Shown piece after piece: positions 11,470 through 23,825 of a stretch of DNA of 64,000 nucleotides. The notes beneath the pieces are model-generated. The model had not been told where the DNA came from. It saw only the letters and a list, made by a program, of their open reading frames with translations, and ran no database searches. The stretch is from Rhinopithecus roxellana (Eukaryota > Chordata > Mammalia > Primates > Cercopithecidae), in assembly GCF_007565055.1 (NCBI RefSeq), contig NC_044553.1, positions 44,319,420 to 44,383,419 of the forward strand, read 5' to 3'. The position numbers and the translations under genes were made by a program. Within the stretch, counting starts at the first letter, position 1; every line of letters starts with the position of its first letter.

Positions 11470-13140
11470 TTTTATTTGTGAGTGTTAACTACCTAATGTA
11501 AAAATGCTTACTTATATATAAAAGAAGGAGAGAGAACCCTGAAATGATTAAGCAGATAGGTTCAAAAGAAATTCACTGGTCATTGGCAATATCTGATACA
11601 CTTCACTTATATTTATTTTCAGTAAAAATGATCAAATGAAGTACCTTAGTCTAACAACAGTGTAAACAATCTGCACAACAATAGCTGAATCCAAAATAGC
11701 TTGCTTTTGGAAATGAATGACTCTTAAATCACAGTGCAGTTCTATATAGCAACAGGCAATCCAACTCGATATGAGCTGAAGTAATTGAACTGACACCCAA
11801 ACATGTGGGTTTATAGCAATATGTAGAGTCACAATGGATAGACTGACTTTTCTGGCTGTTTGATAATTTAAGGGAGTTTCTGGCTGAAAAACCTAAATTG
11901 TTAAAGTTCTGCTGAGATGTGTATGGTAGTATTTGAAGCATTTGGAGCTGTTGATACCCAGTCATCTCTACAGGTAACAGTTGAGAGTGGTGCTGTGAAT
12001 GATGAATGTTCAGAAACAGTTAAAACTAATAGGAAAGCAGTAACATTTCATGTTGCTATCAACATATAAAAACACCATTAAGTGGGGGAGGGATTGTACG
12101 TCTAGGGAATGTTGTTATTTTGAGTATTATGTTCAGCCATAAGCACATTTGCCTGAAGAAATTGTGGATTATAAAGCACCACTGTCTTCTGTGATAGAGC
12201 TTCCAAGCACTTTAATGATTTTGTACATTGAAAAATGAGAAATTTTGTCTAACAAGGGTGGATAACAATTCAATAATGAACAATTTGCGACAGAAAGTGT
12301 GTTTATATATTCATGTAGATATTTTGAAGTGTTTTATGCTGAATCAGTTAATGTTTCTTTTATGAATTGCAGAATTCTGTGGATATGTCAGTATGGGAAA
12401 GAGGGCTTTTCTTATGTTTCAAGTGAAATAAGTACATCTTTTTGACACATCACTAGGTAATTAGCATCAAGTAGTTCTGTACTCTGTAATATTACAACTA
12501 GATGAAAAGCTTTGACCATAGCAGTGAATCCCATGGTAATTTCAAGTCTACTATCACCAAGTAGCCTTGTCTATCTCAAGCTTCTTCCGGCTCTGGTCCA
12601 TTTCTCCACCCTTGATTCTCTCGTTAATTTCAGTAATATTTGTTTTCCTTTACCTATTCATAATTAGTCATATTTTTGATGATGGCAGGATCAGTTTACT
12701 GGTTGAACTTAAAAACAAATTATTCTCACAGAATTGCCTGCTTTCCATCCCCAAGTGATTGTGTAATAAACTACTATTATCTTTTTATCCCTCCATGTTT
12801 ATAAGCTTTACTTATTTTAGGATGTATGTATGTCTGTATGTGATAAAAGGGAGACTTAAGGTGTAAGATTATCTTCGCTTTTGTTTGTTTTCTGAGACCC
12901 TTAATTGTGTTCCTTTCTGAGACCCTATTTTGCTTCTAGAGATGGTTTGTTAATTTTTCTTTTCAAGAGGGAATGTAATATGTGGTGGTACGGGGGAAAT
13001 TGCAGGGCTGAGAGTTAGGAGGTGTGGATTTTAATCTGGATTCTGAAAATAATCATTGCCTTTCTAATAGAGTAATGCTGAGAATTTTCAGAGGTCTTAT
13101 ACAGCTCTAGAATTTTACAATTCCATAATCTCATAAATTT
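11470..13140. other. Unique intron
   Basis: No recognisable repeats. 11600-12200 is less AT-skewed and reads like non-repetitive, possibly constrained sequence (for example tgtaaacaatctgcacaaca). No gene is evident. Confidence 0.45.
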
Positions 13141-13149
13141 AATAACTTT

Positions 13150-13330
13150 TATTCAACCCTGAAAAAGGCTGCAACAAGAATTATAATTGCTATTTTGCAA
13201 ATGATTAAAACTAAGGCAGAGGACAATTAAGTGTTTCTTTCTGAGGTCACAAAGCCAGTAAATGTCAAAACTAAATGTAGAACTTATATCTCCTGACTCT
13301 TAGTTGAATGCTATTTCCATTAAACCACAC
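13150..13330 (-). mobile_element. MIR-like element, antisense
   Basis: Diverged reverse MIR: tattttgcaaatgattaaaact, gaggtcacaaagccagtaaatg and a closing taaaccacactgtttagg. Confidence 0.5.
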
Positions 13331-13755
13331 TGTTTAGGTGTTTAAGATACCTGTTCTTTCTTCATATCTCAGGTTTTTTACTAGCGCAGCATTTTCTTAA
13401 ACCATAATTATGGAGACACTGATCTTGAGGGATGACCGTGGAAAAAAGTCACGGTTCCACAGTGAAATAACTTTGGACACCATTTCGTGTCAGTTGTTCC
13501 CTCTTAGAAATTCAGATTGTTCTTTGGAATGTTAAAGACTCTGAAAAAAGAAGCAGCTGATTTAACTTTGTTTAGCTTCCTACACCCCAAAATCACATTA
13601 GGCATAGAAGGCTTTCTGTAAAAAGCATCATTAGCTTCTGAGAAACTAGTTTTCCATGGGACACTGGGAAATGTTTCTGGTTTTTTAAGGGAAAAAAAAA
13701 GATCATGAAGGATCTCTGAAAAGTAAAATAGCATGATGTTAATAGAATTGCTATA

Positions 13756-13871
13756 CAGTCATCCCTTAGTATCTGTGAGGGATTGGGTCCCCTGATGCTC
13801 AAGTCCCTTATATATATAAAATGGTATAGTTTTTGCATTTAACCCACACACATCCTCCTATATACTTTAAA
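13756..13871 (+). mobile_element. Tigger-type (MER2-like) DNA element, 5' part
   Basis: Starts cagtcatcccttagtatctg, continues gatgctcaagtcccttatat and cacatcctcctatatactt. This is the 5' portion of a pogo/Tigger-derived MER2-like element. It stops abruptly at ctttaaa, where the inverted duplication begins. Confidence 0.75.
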
Positions 13872-14317
13872 ACTAATCTTCTGGGAGTGCTAACTCCCAA
13901 ATAAATCTTTGTTTCATTTTTACATGCTTTAGAATTACTGATAGACATGTGATAGATAGACATTCAAGAAGAATCTGGGTAACATTCACAACTTAGGACC
14001 ACAAGTGTTCTCTGGTAACCACAACCGTAAGTCCTGTCTGATACAGCCACATTTAGTAGACCCTATATGAAATAGGATGGCTCTTAGCTAATGTCACCCC
14101 ACAGTTTACCTTTTTTTTTCTTTTTTTGGAGACAGGGCCTTGCTCTTTTGCCCAGGCTGGAGAGAGGTGGCGTGATCACTGCTGACTAGTCTCAACCTCC
14201 CGGGCTCAAGTGATTCTCCCACCTCAGCCTCCCAGGAGTAGCTGGAACTATAGTAGTGCACCACCACACCCAACTAATTTTTAAAAAAAATTTAAGAGAT
14301 GGGGTCTCACTATGTTG
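13866..14317 (-). repeat. Inverted duplication, right (derived) arm
   Basis: 452 bp whose reverse complement equals 7309-7764. It holds about 245 bp of unique sequence, then an antisense Alu (14109-14317) cut off inside its left monomer. It abuts the Tigger/MER2-like element at a shared tttaaa. Confidence 0.93.
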
Positions 14318-14679
14318 TAACTTATAAGCAAACCAGGTGTCTTCCCATTGCTGCTGGAATGTCTTTGCTTAACTCCACCTTCTGTATCTCAGAGCTTAAA
14401 GGGCTCCTCTGGTAAAACTTCTATGTTTTATTTCCATTTCATTGTAGATTACATAGGTTTCAGTGGATTTGTCTGAGAATTTAAGCCCAAGTACACTTTT
14501 TTTCCATATATCTGGTACCTCAACCAAATTTCAAAGAAAATTATTTTATAAACTTGATACTGCTTGCACTATAACCTATGAAAACTTCTGAAATCTCCTA
14601 GAGTTACAAAATATGTAGAATCACCATTTTCAGACTATCAAAGGGTAATACAACCCTGCCCTCAAAAGTTAACTATTTT

Positions 14680-14962
14680 GGCTGAGCGGGGTGGCCCACA
14701 TTCCCAGCACTTTGGGAGGCCAAGCCAGGAGTATTGCTTGAGCCCAGGAGTTTAAGACCACCCTGAGCAATATGGTAAAACCCTGTCTCTACAAAAAATT
14801 AGCCAGGCATGGTGGCACATGCCTGTGGTCCCAGCTACCTGGGAGGCTGAGGAGGGAAGATTGCTTGAGCCAAGGAGGTGGAGGTTACAGTGAGCCAGAT
14901 CACTTCACTCTACTCCAGCCTGGGCAACAGATCCAACCCTGTCTTTAAAAAAAAAAAAAAAA
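14680..14962 (+). mobile_element. Alu, sense
   Basis: Starts ggctgagcggggtggcccac (short deletion near the start) and ends ccagcctgggcaacagatcc plus an A-run. Confidence 0.88.
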
Positions 14963-15283
14963 TGTGTAAGTTTGATATACTTGAAATTTCTTCACTAGAT
15001 GAGATATTGAAAATGATTATGAAGTGTTTAAGGGAAATAGTATCTGATTTGATAGTGTTTCATAAGGATGAGGCCTTTTACTTTTTCTATTGTTTTATTA
15101 ACCCCAAGTTTCATGAAAGAATATGATTGTGTATTCATTGATCTGCGTTCTCTGACCTTTGGCTGTACTAACAAACACAAAATGTTGGCACCAAGAGAAA
15201 CTTGAATGAAAGGAGCCTAGATACAATTGAAGGCACTAAAGCCAAGAAAAATGAAATGACTCGTTAGTTTGAAACATGGCCCT

Positions 15284-15574
15284 GGCCAGGCACAATGGCT
15301 CTCTGTAGGATCACCTGAGGTCAGGAGTTCGAGACCAGCCTGACCAACGTGATGAAACCCCATCTCTACTAAAAATACAAAAAAAAAAAAAAACAAACAA
15401 ACTAGCCAGGCATGGTGGTGCATGCTTGTAATCCCAGCCGTTTGTGAGGCTGAGGCAGGAGAATTGCTTGAATGCGGGAGACAGAGGTTGCAATGAGCTG
15501 AGATCGTGCCGCTGCACTCCACCCTGGATGACAGAGCAAGACTCCATCTCTAAAAAACAAACAAAACAGAAAAA
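15284..15574 (+). mobile_element. Alu, sense, with left-arm deletion and target-site duplication
   Basis: Starts ggccaggcacaatggctc, then jumps to gatcacctgaggtcagg, so part of the left arm is missing. Flanked by gaaacatggcc at 15271-15281 and 15575-15585, an 11-bp target-site duplication. Confidence 0.9.
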
Positions 15575-15589
15575 GAAACATGGCCTTGA

Positions 15590-17800
15590 CCCCCTTGATT
15601 TTAATTAGTACACAGTCCCTTTCTTCTACGTTGTTTTTTTCCCCTTTTTTTAACTTCTCGTGTTCAACCATTTGTTTCATTTGCTACCTTTTTTTGCATT
15701 ATAGCTCTGCTTTTTCTTTCTTTGACTACTGCTTAACTCTCATTAACCAGTCTGAGTTGTTGAATACCTTCCTCCATCTTTTTCATGTATTCATTCATCC
15801 ATTTTTTTTCTGCCCTTTACCGTGCCCTTTTTCTGCGTTTTCTGCCTTTTACAGAGGAAAGTACTGTGTGGTAGAATGGTAGAATATTAAAGTGAATAAT
15901 ATTCAATCTATCTTTACAGACTTTATTATTTTAGTGTGATAGAGGGATAAGAATTTCAATAATTAATATACATGGCAGAATGTCAGTGATACGAATAAAT
16001 TCTTACAGACATTCAGAAGAGATTACATTCAGGCACAACCAGAGATGATAAGGAAAAGTTTTATTGCGGGTCGCATTTATTCCAGTCAGCACTCTTTCTG
16101 TTATAAGTGACAGAACCTAACTTAAACCAGGTGAAACAAAAAGTGGTGTTTATTAACCCATTTATCTAAGAAGGCTAGGAGTAGATTGATTTGGAGCATG
16201 GGGGACCTAGGGGTTTAAACAAGGTCATCAGGACTCCCTCTTTCACCTTACAAATGTTTTGTTGAAAGAATAAGAACTGGAGAGGCAAATTGGGCCAAGG
16301 ACAGGGGATGTGAGAAATGGGAAAAGGTGAGAATACAGTGTTCTGGTCTCTCCTTCTCTAGATCCCTCACTCCAATATTTCTAGATTGCTCCCTGGTTGC
16401 TATATTATATTGTAAGATACCTTATTCCTTAGTGGTTTGGAATGTTTTTGTTCAGTGGACATGTGCATTTAATTTATAACATCCTGTTCCTGGCAGTATC
16501 ACCTTTTCCATGCCCCTGCCCTGCCTCTACAGCCTAAAAAGCACTTCTCTTTCTATGGTTAGAATGAATTTGATAGCCATTCTTTGAAGCTGAAGCTGTT
16601 TCTGTGAGCCAGAGATGACCTGAAGGCTTCTTTTCTACCCAGTCTGAGAGAGACCAAAGTAATACTAACGCCTTAGTTTGAAAGAGGTTCCACACTTTCC
16701 AGAGTACTCCTGTATGGACTCAGATCCCTCTTATCTATGGGTAATTCATCCTCAAATGAAATCCTTGAAAGAGTAACCAGGATTTCAGAAAATACAGGGA
16801 AAAGTTTTATTTGAATTTTTAAAAGCTTTTTCAAATATTAAAAATAATATAATATTAAAAAGTGATCTATATATTATTCACCAGGTCTTAGAGTAAACAA
16901 AAAATTAGTTGTTGATTTTTTTGGCATGTTTTTCTCAGAAAATTTATATGGTAATAATATATGTCCTGTGTTTCACATTTGAATCTTGTTGCTTTTTCTC
17001 CTTAGTTATTAACCCACTGTTTCTAACTCAGATCCTAATCCATTAATGACTTTATATTTGATTAAATGGCTCCTTAACACCTTTTTCATGGACCTCACCA
17101 AGTCTTCAGTCTTTTGCCTAGTATTCAACTTACAGTGGATTTGTTCTGTTTATATATTACGGGATATTCAACAGAAGATTGATCAAAGCGATTGACTCTG
17201 GCTTGAGACTGCCTTACTCTCTGTAGAGGATATTTCACAGAGTTTTGTTTTCTTTTTTTTTAAGTTATCTGGTCTAATGGATTTTTTCATGAGCTCACAA
17301 CATTGGCTTAACTGTGTGTCCTTGCAAACTCCAGAGACTTAAATGAAGTGGACCACCTTTACTGTTATTTGTTTATCCAGTGCATTTCCTCATTGTCACT
17401 TGGGTGTGCATTGTCTATGATCAGTAGTCATCTTTATGGAACCTTATTGTTTTATAGTGGGCCAGTTGCATAGATCTGATAAATGGTTCTTCTTTGAATC
17501 ATCCTATTGTTTGTGTCTAGTTCTAGCCAAGTGAACATGAACTCTTAACCAGAGTTCTGAGTTTTGCCTGTAGTGAGGTGGATGACAGGGGCTGTGGCTA
17601 CTTGGTCACTAGAGAATAAGAGAAAGATTGCTTTTAAGGAGCTTTTGTAGCTTTACAGTTCTGCTGTATGCATAGAATTTCAGAAGCACACCATAGCACA
17701 CAGTTGAGAATTTGGGACACTGTTTTGATTTAAGAAAAGTCCTAGAGCAGCATTAACAGATCATGCCTCCTATGTGGTAACATTTCAGATTCACTTCTTC
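15590..17800. other. Intron with no confident repeat
   Basis: 2.2 kb. The stretch 16080-16260 (ttataagtgacagaacc... gtcatcaggactccctc) resembles an old dispersed repeat I cannot name. The T/C-rich frame at 15580-15882 is compositional. Confidence 0.4.
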
Positions 17801-17802
17801 TT

Positions 17803-17940
17803 CTTTTTTTTTTTTTTAAATAGAGATGAGGTCTTGCTGTCTTGGCCAGGTTAGTCTTGAACTCCTAGGTTTAAGTGATCCTCCTGTCTTGGCCTTCCAG
17901 AGTGCTGGGATTATAGACATGAGCCACTATACCTGGCCCA
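17803..17940 (-). mobile_element. Free left Alu monomer (FLAM-like), antisense
   Basis: Only one Alu monomer, read in reverse from a T-run through tggccaggttagtcttgaac to gagccactatacctggcc, with no second monomer. It therefore fits the monomeric FLAM class. Confidence 0.7.
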
Positions 17941-18582
17941 GACTCACTTATTATAGTAAAGATGCTGCCTTCATCATTTAATAAAGGCTTTCAGAATGTT
18001 TTATGTAAAATAAATGCTTTCATATTAAAATTCTCATAGATGTTTGAACTGGATAAATAATATGTCGTAAAGAATAGAAGTAGGGGAAGGTATTACTGGA
18101 ACTCCCCGTACCCTGAAAACTCCAGGGCCTCTTTCAAAGTGAAGAATTAACAGTAGCTTGATTAGTGGCCATGGTATTTATATAAGTTTTAATTAGCCAT
18201 CAAAATAATTTTTTAAAAAAATTTGAAAGCATATACTGAATTGCTTTGGTTTAAATTGTACAAATATTACTATTGTTTGAAGGTTTCCATTACATTCTGA
18301 TCCTTTAGTTGTATAGGTTTTTTACTACATTGCTGTAGTTGAATAAGCCTCACGTCTTTAAAGCCCCATAAAACGGGTGCCTATTTTGAATGTCAGGTCA
18401 CCATTTTAGTAACCTCCTTATTTCCACATCTCAGCTTCTTTTTTTACCTGGAAAGTTCAGCCTTTGCCTTTCATAATTCATGGTTTTTGTGACTTCCAGT
18501 TTGGTATTTGTTGTTTTTATTTGTGATTTTAGATTTTAGAGGGGCTTTTTTTGGTGGTAGTGGTGTTTGGTTTTTTTTGATT

Positions 18583-18880
18583 TTTGTTTTTTGAGACAGA
18601 ATCTTGCTCTGTTGCCCAGACTGGAGTGCAGTGACACATCTATGGCTTACTGCAGCCCCAACTTCCCAGGCTCAAGTGATCCTCCCACTCAGCCTCCAAA
18701 GTAACTGGGACAACAGGTGTGTGCCACCACACCCAGCTAATTTTTAAAAAATTATTCTTTGTAGAGACACGGTCTTGCTGCGGTGCTCAGGCTAGTCTTG
18801 AACTCTTAGGTTCAAGCGATCCTCCAGACTTGGCCTCTCACAGAGCTATGATTACAAGCATGAGCCACCATGCCTGGCCT
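18583..18880 (-). mobile_element. Alu, antisense
   Basis: Reverse Alu from ttttgagacagaatcttgct to gagccaccatgcctggcc. A duplicated tggcctggcc sits at the end. Confidence 0.88.
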
Positions 18881-19284
18881 GGCCACTGATTTTAGGTTTC
18901 TGTGAACACTAGAACTTGCCATTCTACCTGTATTTCAGAACTTTCTGATACATACACACGTGCATATGCACCCACCCACACATATATGTATGAGGATGAG
19001 TTTTTAAATACTTCTTTATCTTGAAAAATGTTTTTTTGGGTATTTCCATATACGTGGTATGGTTTGGTGGTTCCACAGTCATTCTTGTATTACATATTTG
19101 TTTTTTAGTTTGAGTATACCTCTGAAGGATTATCACATTTCTAAGTTCCATGAAATTTTTAGGGAGTCAAAATTAAATGAGAGTACATTACTAGGCCACT
19201 TCACAGCAAATTAAATCAATTAGTAAATGTATAGTTAATTTTAAATTTTATTAATTTCTCTTACATACTTTCCCATGCTTGTCC

Positions 19285-19552
19285 CTGAGATTAGGGATTA
19301 GCAAACTGTACACAAAGAGCCAGACAGAAAATAGTCTAAGGTCTGTGGTCCAGGATACCAAAATCAATGATAATCAATGAACTAGGCCATAAACATATAA
19401 TTCATGGCTTATGAACTAAGCCCTAAGCATATAACTACTTACATGTTTAAATAGCTATATAAGTACTTAGATATCATTGATTTGGGGCTATAAAAATAAC
19501 AGTTGGTGGCCTGGATTTGTTCCATACGCTACATTTGCCAGTCTTGCTCTAG
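19285..19552. mobile_element. hAT-like non-autonomous DNA element (tentative)
   Basis: One end reads gggattagcaaactg and the other gctacatttgccagtcttgct, with ggcctggatttgttcc just inside. This resembles a common hAT-type repeat with a short inverted terminus. The middle is unlike the family as I recall it, so the call is tentative. Confidence 0.45.
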
Positions 19553-19622
19553 ATAATTTAACGAAAATACTTTAAATAGTAGTAACTCTGCCAATTTGTT
19601 GAAGAGTTAATAAGTTATATAT

Positions 19623-19929
19623 GGCCGGGCGTGGTGGCTCACACCTGTAATCCCAGCACTTTGGGAGGCTATGGCAAGTGGATTACCTGAGGTCAGGAGT
19701 TGAAGACCAGTTTGGTCAACATGGCAAAGCCCTGTCTCTACTAACAATACCAAAATTAGCTGGGCGTCATGACGCGCACCTGTAATTCCAGCTACTAGAG
19801 AGGCTGAGACAGAAGAATCACTTGAACCCAGGAGGCGGAGGTTGCAGTGAGCCAAGATCACATCACTGCACTCCAGCTTGGGTAACAGGGCAAGACTCTG
19901 TCTTTAAAAAAAAAAAAAAAAAAAAAAAG
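19623..19929 (+). mobile_element. AluS-like, sense, with target-site duplication
   Basis: Full-length copy beginning ggccgggcgtggtggctcac with a 24-base A tail. gttatatat flanks it at 19614-19622 and 19930-19938. Confidence 0.92.
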
Positions 19930-20285
19930 GTTATATATGTGAAATTTTATAGAAAGTACCAGGTTTTTTCTTTTTTATTTAAAAAACAAATTCAGACACG
20001 ATGGTTGGTGGTTGTAGTGGTGAATTACACTAAAGTTTGAGGAGCTATACTGCCTCTATACAGAATGGTAAGTTACCAATTAGGTGAGTTGTTTTTCTGT
20101 TGTTTTGCTTTCAAATATGATATGGGCAGATTTCTAGGCAAATGTCAGATTTTCTCCCTCTGAAATCCTATGTTTCCCTTAGTTTTCTATAATCAGAAAT
20201 CTTTTAGAAAAACCCTACTTCTCAAGACAGCAATATAAGATTGTAGCTTTAGTGTACTACGACATTGGGAGAGGAAAAGGTGAAA

Positions 20286-20346
20286 ATTAGGCTGCTTAAT
20301 AGAGGTGTGGCAGTTGAGCAGTTGCATCTCTATTGAGCAGCCTAAT
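20286..20346 (+). other. 61-nt near-perfect hairpin, sense to TCF12 (pre-miRNA-like)
   Basis: Seen: 20286-20311 pairs with 20321-20346 as 26 consecutive base pairs. Of these 21 are Watson-Crick and five are G-U, with a 9-nt loop at 20312-20320. The five wobbles are G-U only in RNA from the + strand (A-C mismatches on the other strand), so the fold favours the TCF12 sense transcript. It lies in non-repetitive DNA and I do not recognise it as MADE1 or another palindromic transposon. No lower-stem extension is evident. It may be a microRNA-like precursor, a structured intronic element or a snap-back duplication. Confidence 0.6.
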
Positions 20347-20710
20347 GTAGAGAGAAGCCTTCAGAGAACAGCTGCAAAGAATCTATCGAGGGAATCTATG
20401 ATGAGAGGATAGTGTGAGAATAGCCCAGTAATAAAAAAAGCATACTGTTGCTCTAGTGAAAATCTGTACTGCCCAACATATGAGAATCTCCCCAAAGGGT
20501 ATGTGCAATAAAAATACAGCATTTTCTAGGCTGTGTATAAGTAATTTTTGTAAGATAAATGTAAATTACGGATTTTGATGTAGTTTATAAAACACAGAAT
20601 TTAAAAATTTCACGTACAGTGATTAATGGTTAGGGGTTGAGGAATTTTCTGGTTGTTATATGCCATTCACTTTCAACTTAAGGCTGCCTTCTATCTTAAG
20701 GGTTTAACTG

Positions 20711-20785
20711 GGACCCTGTCTCTACAAAACATTTTTTGAAACATTAGCCAGGTGCAGTGGCACCTGCTGTGGTCCCAGCTACTTT
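20711..20785 (+). mobile_element. Alu fragment, sense
   Basis: Central Alu piece only: ccctgtctctacaaaac, ttagccaggtgcagtggcac, ggtcccagctact. Confidence 0.7.
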
Positions 20786-20794
20786 TCAGATGTA

Positions 20795-21570
20795 CATTTG
20801 GAAAAGTTAAATGCAAATTGTATAAAGAAAACAGTCCCAAACACAGTTACGAAGATGAATTTTTATACCCAATAAAAGAAGACATTGTGTCTTAGCTCCA
20901 CCACAATGGAATTTAACCCAAGGAAGTAATTGAAAATACACATAAAGATGTGTATGCAACAATGTTTGCCACACACAGTATTTTATAAAGAAAAATTAAC
21001 ATCACCCAATATGGGACTAATTAAATTATAATAGGGTCATATGATGAATAACATTGCACTCATTAAAACTTACCTTTCAGGCTGGGAGAGGTGGATAACT
21101 TGAGGTCAGGAGTTTGAGACCAGCCTGGCTAACATGGTAAAACCTGGTCTCTATTAAAAATACAAAAAAAATTAGCTGGGTGTGGTGGTTGGCGCCTGTA
21201 ATCCCAGCTACTCAGGAGCCTGAGGAGGGAGAATTGCTTTGAACCCGGGAGATGGAGGTTGCAATGAACCAAAATCGCACCACTGCATTCCAGCCTGGAT
21301 GACAGAGCAAGACTCTCCAAAAAAAAAAAAAAAAACCCCACTTACTTTTCAAAATAGTATTTTGTGATAGGATTTTTATACAGTATTTCATAGTGGAAAG
21401 GCAGAGTAATGTATTACTGCAATATGTGTAGATAATAACATCTAAATAATATCAAAAAATTAACATTGGTCTGATTGGAAGTTAGTGTCAGGAGATACAC
21501 CGTATATCTGAAAATATACTATACTTTCACAATGAGCATGTATTATGTTTATACGGAAAAAAATACTTAA
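20795..21570 (+). mobile_element. L1M fragment, sense, split by an Alu
   Basis: Old L1 3'-region text (cccaataaaagaagaca, aacattgcactcattaaaa) is interrupted at 21079 and resumes after 21339. Coding capacity is lost. Confidence 0.5.
21080..21338 (+). mobile_element. Alu, sense, internally deleted, with target-site duplication
   Basis: Starts ggctgggagaggtggataac, missing part of the left arm. It is flanked by acttacctttca / acttacttttca, one mismatch in 12. Confidence 0.85.
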
Positions 21571-21749
21571 ATAAAACTATCTCGTAACGTAATTGGAAGA
21601 TAAGAGGAAAGGAAAAAATGTTTAGCCACAAAATCCAAAAATATTATTGGCAGACTTTTCTTGGGAGGTTTAATAAGACAGTTGTCACGATATACTAAGC
21701 ACATTGGTTCTTCGGCAGGATTTCCTGTGTGGAGCCACAAGAACAAATC

Positions 21750-22046
21750 TTTTTTTTTTTTTTTTGAGTTGGAGTCTTTTTCTGTTGCCCAGACTGGAGT
21801 GCAGTGGCACAATGTGGGCTCACCGCAACCTCCATCTCCCAGGTTCAAGTGATTCTGCTACCTCAGCCTCCTGAGTAGCTGGGACTACAGGTGCACACCA
21901 CCACACCCAGCTAATTTTTTTACTTTTGGAAGAGATGGGGTTTTGTCACGTTGGCCAGGCTGGTCTCAAACTCCTGATCTCAGGTGATCCGATGGCCTTG
22001 GCTTGCCAAAGTGCTGGGATTACAGGCATGAGCCACCGTACCTGGC
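21750..22046 (-). mobile_element. Alu, antisense
   Basis: T16 start, ctgttgcccagactggagtg, ending catgagccaccgtacctggcc. Confidence 0.92.
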
Positions 22047-22196
22047 CATAAATCTTTATTTTGTTTAACTTTTACTTGGTCTGAGTGATCTCCTTGTTCT
22101 CCTTTGAGCAGGATTTAGGCATTCTTCACTATCCCTCCTCCTTTCTCACCTATCTTGCTGGTCTTTGGTGTTTTGTTTGGTTTGGTTTGGTATTTC

Positions 22197-22482
22197 TGTG
22201 AGATGGAGTCTCACTTTGTCACGCAGGCTGGAGTGCAGTGGCATGATTTCTGTTCACTGCAACCTCCGCCTCCCAGGTTCAAGCAGTTCTCCTGCCTCAG
22301 CCTCCCGAGTAGCTAGGATTACAGGTGCCCACCACTATACCCAGCTAATTTTTGTACTTTTAGTAGAGATGGGGTTTCACCATATTGGCCAGGCTGGCTT
22401 TGAACTCCTGACCTCAAATGATCCACCTGCCTTGGCCTCCCAAAGTGCTGGGATTACAGGCGGGAGCCACTGTGCCCAACCA
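22197..22482 (-). mobile_element. AluS-like, antisense
   Basis: From gagatggagtctcactttgtc to gcgggagccactgtgccca. It is preceded by a tttgg repeat tract and keeps both monomers. Confidence 0.92.
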
Positions 22483-22730
22483 GTCTTGCTGGTCTTTATC
22501 TTCCTAACGCATATGTTGTTTAGCTTTCAAATTCTAACACAAGTTCTTCCTTTTGTATGAATATCCTTAATAGATACTGCCTTGTACCTCTATCTCTTAA
22601 TGTTCCTATAAACTTGATTTTCCAGTTAAATTGCAGCTCCCTGGTGAGAGAACATGTCTTTAAACCTTTGTGTGTGCTTCATTGTAACTGCATAATTATG
22701 TAAAGTTGTTTTCGTGGTGGTGGTGGTGTT

Positions 22731-22957
22731 TTTTTACACAGAGTTTCACTGTGTCACCTAGGCTGGAGTGCAGTGGCGTGTGTGATCTTTGCTCACTGCA
22801 ACCTCACCTCCCAGGTTCAAGCGATTCTCCTGCCTCAGCCTCCCAAATTATAGGCATGTGTTATAGCTAGGATTATAGGCGTGCATCCCACACCCAGCTA
22901 ATTTTTGTATTTTTAGTAGAGACAGGGGTTCACCAAGTTGGCCAGGCTGGTCTTGAA
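22731..22957 (-). mobile_element. Alu, antisense, incomplete
   Basis: Reverse Alu with two monomer borders but ending at ggccaggctggtcttgaa, so the outer half of the left monomer is missing. A local duplication around attataggc lies near 22850-22880. Confidence 0.82.
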
Positions 22958-22974
22958 AAGTTTTTAATGAGAAA

Positions 22975-23140
22975 CCCTGGTTTGGTCTTTATTTATGCTC
23001 TTGAACAAGTCACTTAGAGTCTTATTTTTTTCACTTGCAAAATGGGTACATCAGTGTAAGTTTACAGGACTGTTGGATTGAACATTGTGGCCACTTCATA
23101 AACTATAAAGTGTTCCATAAATATGAGTTGTTAGGTTCAT
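22975..23140 (+). mobile_element. MIR, sense
   Basis: Phrases cttgaacaagtcacttagag, cacttgcaaaatgggtac and gtgttccataaatatgag follow the MIR 3' half. Confidence 0.65.
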
Positions 23141-23259
23141 TATAAGGGGTATTTAAAAAGTGGTTGATTACTGTCAGCATAGGGATAAAAAGCAGATCAC
23201 ATGGGAGACAGCAGCAATTCCTGTCTAGGACCAAAGCAACCAGAAATTAGAGAAAGGGT

Positions 23260-23672
23260 TAAGTAAATAATTACTCCATATCCATACATGGCATATTACA
23301 CAGCCATCAGAGTCATATCCTTAGGTGCTGATAGAAAGATCTCTGAGATACATTAAGTAAAAAAGGCTAAGTGCAGAGAAGTTTGTTGTAATTTGTGTTA
23401 GAAATGATACATATCTAAATGCAATGTGGTATCTTGGATTGGATCTTGGAACAGAAAAATTACATAGGTGGAAAAAACAATGAAATTCTAATAAAGTCTT
23501 GAGTTTAGTTAATAGTAATGCTCTAATGTTAATTTCTTATTTTTGACAAATGTAGCATGGTTATGTAAGATGTAGGGGAAACTGGATGAGAAGTATATGG
23601 GAATTTTCTGTACTAACTGACACTTTTTTATAAATGTAAAATTATTCCAAAATAAAAAATTTAATTAAAAAA
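23260..23672 (+). mobile_element. L1M 3' end, sense
   Basis: Ends with the typical atatgggaattttctgtact and aaattattccaaaataaaa of middle-aged L1M 3'UTRs. Confidence 0.7.
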
Positions 23673-23825
23673 TAGTAGACACTTTTGTGTTTGGCTAGAG
23701 TATCTCTGAAAGAATATACAAGAAATCTGTGCTTTTTCAAACCAATAGAATATACAACACCAAGAGTGAACCCTAATGTAAACTATAAACTTTGAGTAAT
23801 AATGATGTGTCGGTATAGGTTCACT

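Noticed and set aside
15580..15882. Phe/Ser/Cys-rich 100-codon frame resembling a membrane protein
   Set aside because: Explained by T/C-rich composition. It starts at a non-ATG codon and lacks any coding context.
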